Shown here piece by piece: positions 14,936 to 15,739 of a DNA stretch of 15,739 nt. This DNA comes from an uncultured Spartobacteria bacterium (GTDB lineage Bacteria; Verrucomicrobiota; Verrucomicrobiia; Chthoniobacterales; UBA6821): NCBI GenBank assembly GCA_903831635.1, contig CAIKYN010000075.1:1-15739 (forward strand), written 5' to 3'. How positions within the stretch are numbered: position 1 is the first letter of the stretch; the number at the start of each line of letters is the position of its first letter. Under the pieces are notes generated by a model. It had not been told where the DNA came from and did not search any database. It was given only the letters and a program-made list of their open reading frames with translations. The translations under genes and the position numbers were made by a program.

Positions 14936-15038
14936 AATGCAATTAGACTAGTAAAGCTGTCGCCAAGCGCAACGGCTGAAACAGAGTATCGTAGATTGCG
15001 CGCTGACATGAGGGACAAGGAGATCAAAGTGATTATTG
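14936..15038. other. argC upstream region
   Basis: No gene is seen. The minus strand should carry the argC promoter, but candidates such as TTGCGC with TAGTCT at 16-nt spacing are weak. A further heptamer-like unit TTAGACT is at 14943-14949, followed by AGTAAAGCTG. No recognisable arginine-repressor box was found by eye. Confidence 0.35.
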
Positions 15039-15204
15039 ACCACAGAGGTAACAGCCGAGGGGGATCCGAGGCCGACATACAGAGTTGGGGTATACTAGAC
15101 TAATAAGGCATGGGCTCTGCATTGCAGAGCAGGATTGACTGTGCGCTCACTCCTGACTTTTCGGTTGCAGTCCTCTTCGGTCACTCGGCTGTTCTCTCTG
15201 TGGT
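15039..15204. repeat. 166-bp imperfect palindromic element with 21-bp arms and central hairpin
   Basis: The 21-bp segments 15039-15059 and 15184-15204 are inverted copies identical at 19 of 21 positions (start ACCACAGAG, end AACAGCCGAG). In the middle, GCTCTGC (15114-15120) and GCAGAGC (15124-15130) form a perfect 7-bp hairpin with loop ATT. Arms and hairpin have the same centre (15121.5 and 15122), so this is one element with dyad symmetry. The start resembles the ACCACAGAG-type intergenic repeats I recall from PVC bacteria. No open frame fits inside it. A CTAGACT unit lies at 15095-15101. Confidence 0.7.
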
Positions 15205-15286
15205 TTAACAATGAACTTCCTTGGCCGTAAGCGAGTCCTGTATTTTTTTCTTATCCAAAAGGAACCTTACGATGAGGAGCACAATC

Positions 15287-15326
15287 GTAGGGTAATACTT
15301 GTTGTTCCTACATTTCGGTAATACTT
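15287..15326. promoter_or_regulatory. Candidate vapBC operator with direct and inverted repeats
   Basis: GGTAATACTT occurs at 15291-15300 and again at 15317-15326, 26 bp apart, the second ending 7 bp before the vapB ATG. GTAGG (15287-15291) and CCTAC (15307-15311) form an inverted pair around the first copy. VapB-type antitoxins commonly repress their own operon by binding repeats overlapping the promoter, so these are reasonable operator half-sites. TAATACT could also serve as a -10-like element. The preceding 15205-15286 holds nothing else I can name. Confidence 0.45.
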
Positions 15327-15333
15327 TTTTCTC

Positions 15334-15585
15334 ATGAGTACGCTCGTTACAACCAAGGGTCAGGTCACCATCCCGAAGAAGTTGAGGGATCGTTATGGCA
15401 TCAAACCCGGAGCCCTCATCGACTTCGTTGCGGGGGCCGATGGAATCCAGCTTCGCAAGGTTGTGAAAAGAGATGTGAAAGGCGTCCTCGGATGTCTGAA
15501 AAATGAACTTTCTGGAAACAGCATCCCCACACTCCTTGATGATCTTCGCGGCGAAGTCGTATTACCCAAGAAACGTAAGTCATGA
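15334..15585 (+). CDS. vapB: AbrB/SpoVT-fold antitoxin, VapB-like
   Basis: This 83-residue DNA-binding antitoxin has an N-terminal swapped-hairpin AbrB/MazE fold: TTKGQVTIPKKLRDRYGIKPG (6-26) followed by strands DFVAGADGIQLRKV (30-43). The C-terminal half (about 44-83), ending in basic KKRKS, is the probable toxin-binding tail. Family knowledge says it neutralises a PIN-domain RNase and represses its own operon as a dimer. The stop overlaps the start of the downstream PIN gene by ATGA, which supports one operon and translational coupling. No Shine-Dalgarno is visible; a ten-base pyrimidine tract CTTTTTTCTC immediately precedes the ATG. Confidence 0.85.
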   Translation: MSTLVTTKGQVTIPKKLRDRYGIKPGALIDFVAGADGIQLRKVVKRDVKGVLGCLKNELSGNSIPTLLDDLRGEVVLPKKRKS

Positions 15586-15739
15586 CCACTGTCGCCGTGG
15601 ATACCTCCGTGCTACTCTCGATCTTTAAGGGGGAGAAGACTGGCTCCGAATGGCTCGAATTCCTCCAAGGACTAGCAGAAACCAAGAGCCTGATTGTCTC
15701 ATCAATCGTCGTTGCTGAGGTGAGATCATTTTTCCCCAA
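15582..15739 (+). CDS. vapC: PIN-domain toxin, VapC-like (3' truncated by window)
   Basis: This is the N-terminal part (52 codons) of a PIN-domain ribonuclease that continues beyond the window. VDTSVLLSIF carries the first catalytic Asp at residue 7. The second conserved acidic position is E46 in IVVAEVRSFF, matching the PIN spacing of Asp then Glu at about 40 residues. The remaining acidic residues lie outside the window. Its ATG overlaps the antitoxin TGA (15582-15585). VapC toxins cleave tRNA or rRNA with Mg2+; the target here cannot be predicted. The gene was found by reading the frame directly because it lacks a stop in the window. Confidence 0.8.
   Translation, partial: MTTVAVDTSVLLSIFKGEKTGSEWLEFLQGLAETKSLIVSSIVVAEVRSFFP

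Noticed and set aside
14936..15038. A strong sigma-70 promoter and arginine-repressor box for argC
   Set aside because: Only poorly matched -35/-10 combinations are present and no ARG-box palindrome is recognisable by eye.
15039..15204. A classic MITE with target-site duplication
   Set aside because: The flanking bases (GATTATTG on the left, TTAACAAT on the right) do not form a clear direct duplication, so only a palindromic element is claimed.

Overview
This window looks like the chromosome of a Verrucomicrobiota-type (PVC superphylum) bacterium. That is an inference from three things: the gene content, a long GyrB of about 856 residues, and a secreted NxxGxxAF-repeat protein of a kind I associate with Verrucomicrobiota and Planctomycetota. 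No rRNA or other decisive phylogenetic marker is present. By eye, the first ~3 kb is clearly richer in A+T than the rest, which suggests the end of a polysaccharide or cell-surface island abutting a housekeeping region.

Layout. (1) 1-3054: an FkbM-family methyltransferase (+), a convergent O-antigen ligase/polymerase-like membrane protein (-), then two small exported proteins of unknown function (+), one a probable lipoprotein, with adjacent ends. (2) 3139-7068 (+): cysteine synthase (cysK), a membrane-anchored TPR protein, and a 687-residue secreted protein made of two homologous halves with NxxGxxAF-type repeats. (3) 7081-8484 (-): a pyridine nucleotide-disulfide oxidoreductase of the dihydrolipoamide dehydrogenase fold. 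(4) 8763-11333 (+): gyrB with a large insertion after the TOPRIM region. (5) 14935-11654 (-): an argC-argJ-argB cluster, read in that order, encoding the cyclic acetyl-ornithine route of arginine biosynthesis. (6) 15334-end (+): a VapBC-type toxin-antitoxin pair. The AbrB-fold antitoxin overlaps the PIN toxin by ATGA, and the toxin runs off the window.

How the genes work together. ArgJ makes N-acetylglutamate by recycling acetyl groups from acetylornithine, ArgB phosphorylates it and ArgC reduces the phosphate. FkbM and the O-antigen ligase fit surface-glycan decoration and assembly. The other genes are independent units.

The most unusual content is between the genes. Several spacers hold dyad-symmetric elements: an 88-bp inverted repeat before gyrB, a 166-bp element before vapB whose 21-bp arms and central hairpin share one centre of symmetry, and gene-end palindromes with A/T tetraloops but no U-tract. 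Short degenerate TTAGRCT units recur in several spacers, twice just downstream of a stop codon in the sense orientation. Only one gene has a convincing Shine-Dalgarno sequence, and several have pyrimidine tracts directly before the start codon. I found no clear novel multi-gene system. The repeat families and the small exported pair are the best candidates for something undescribed.
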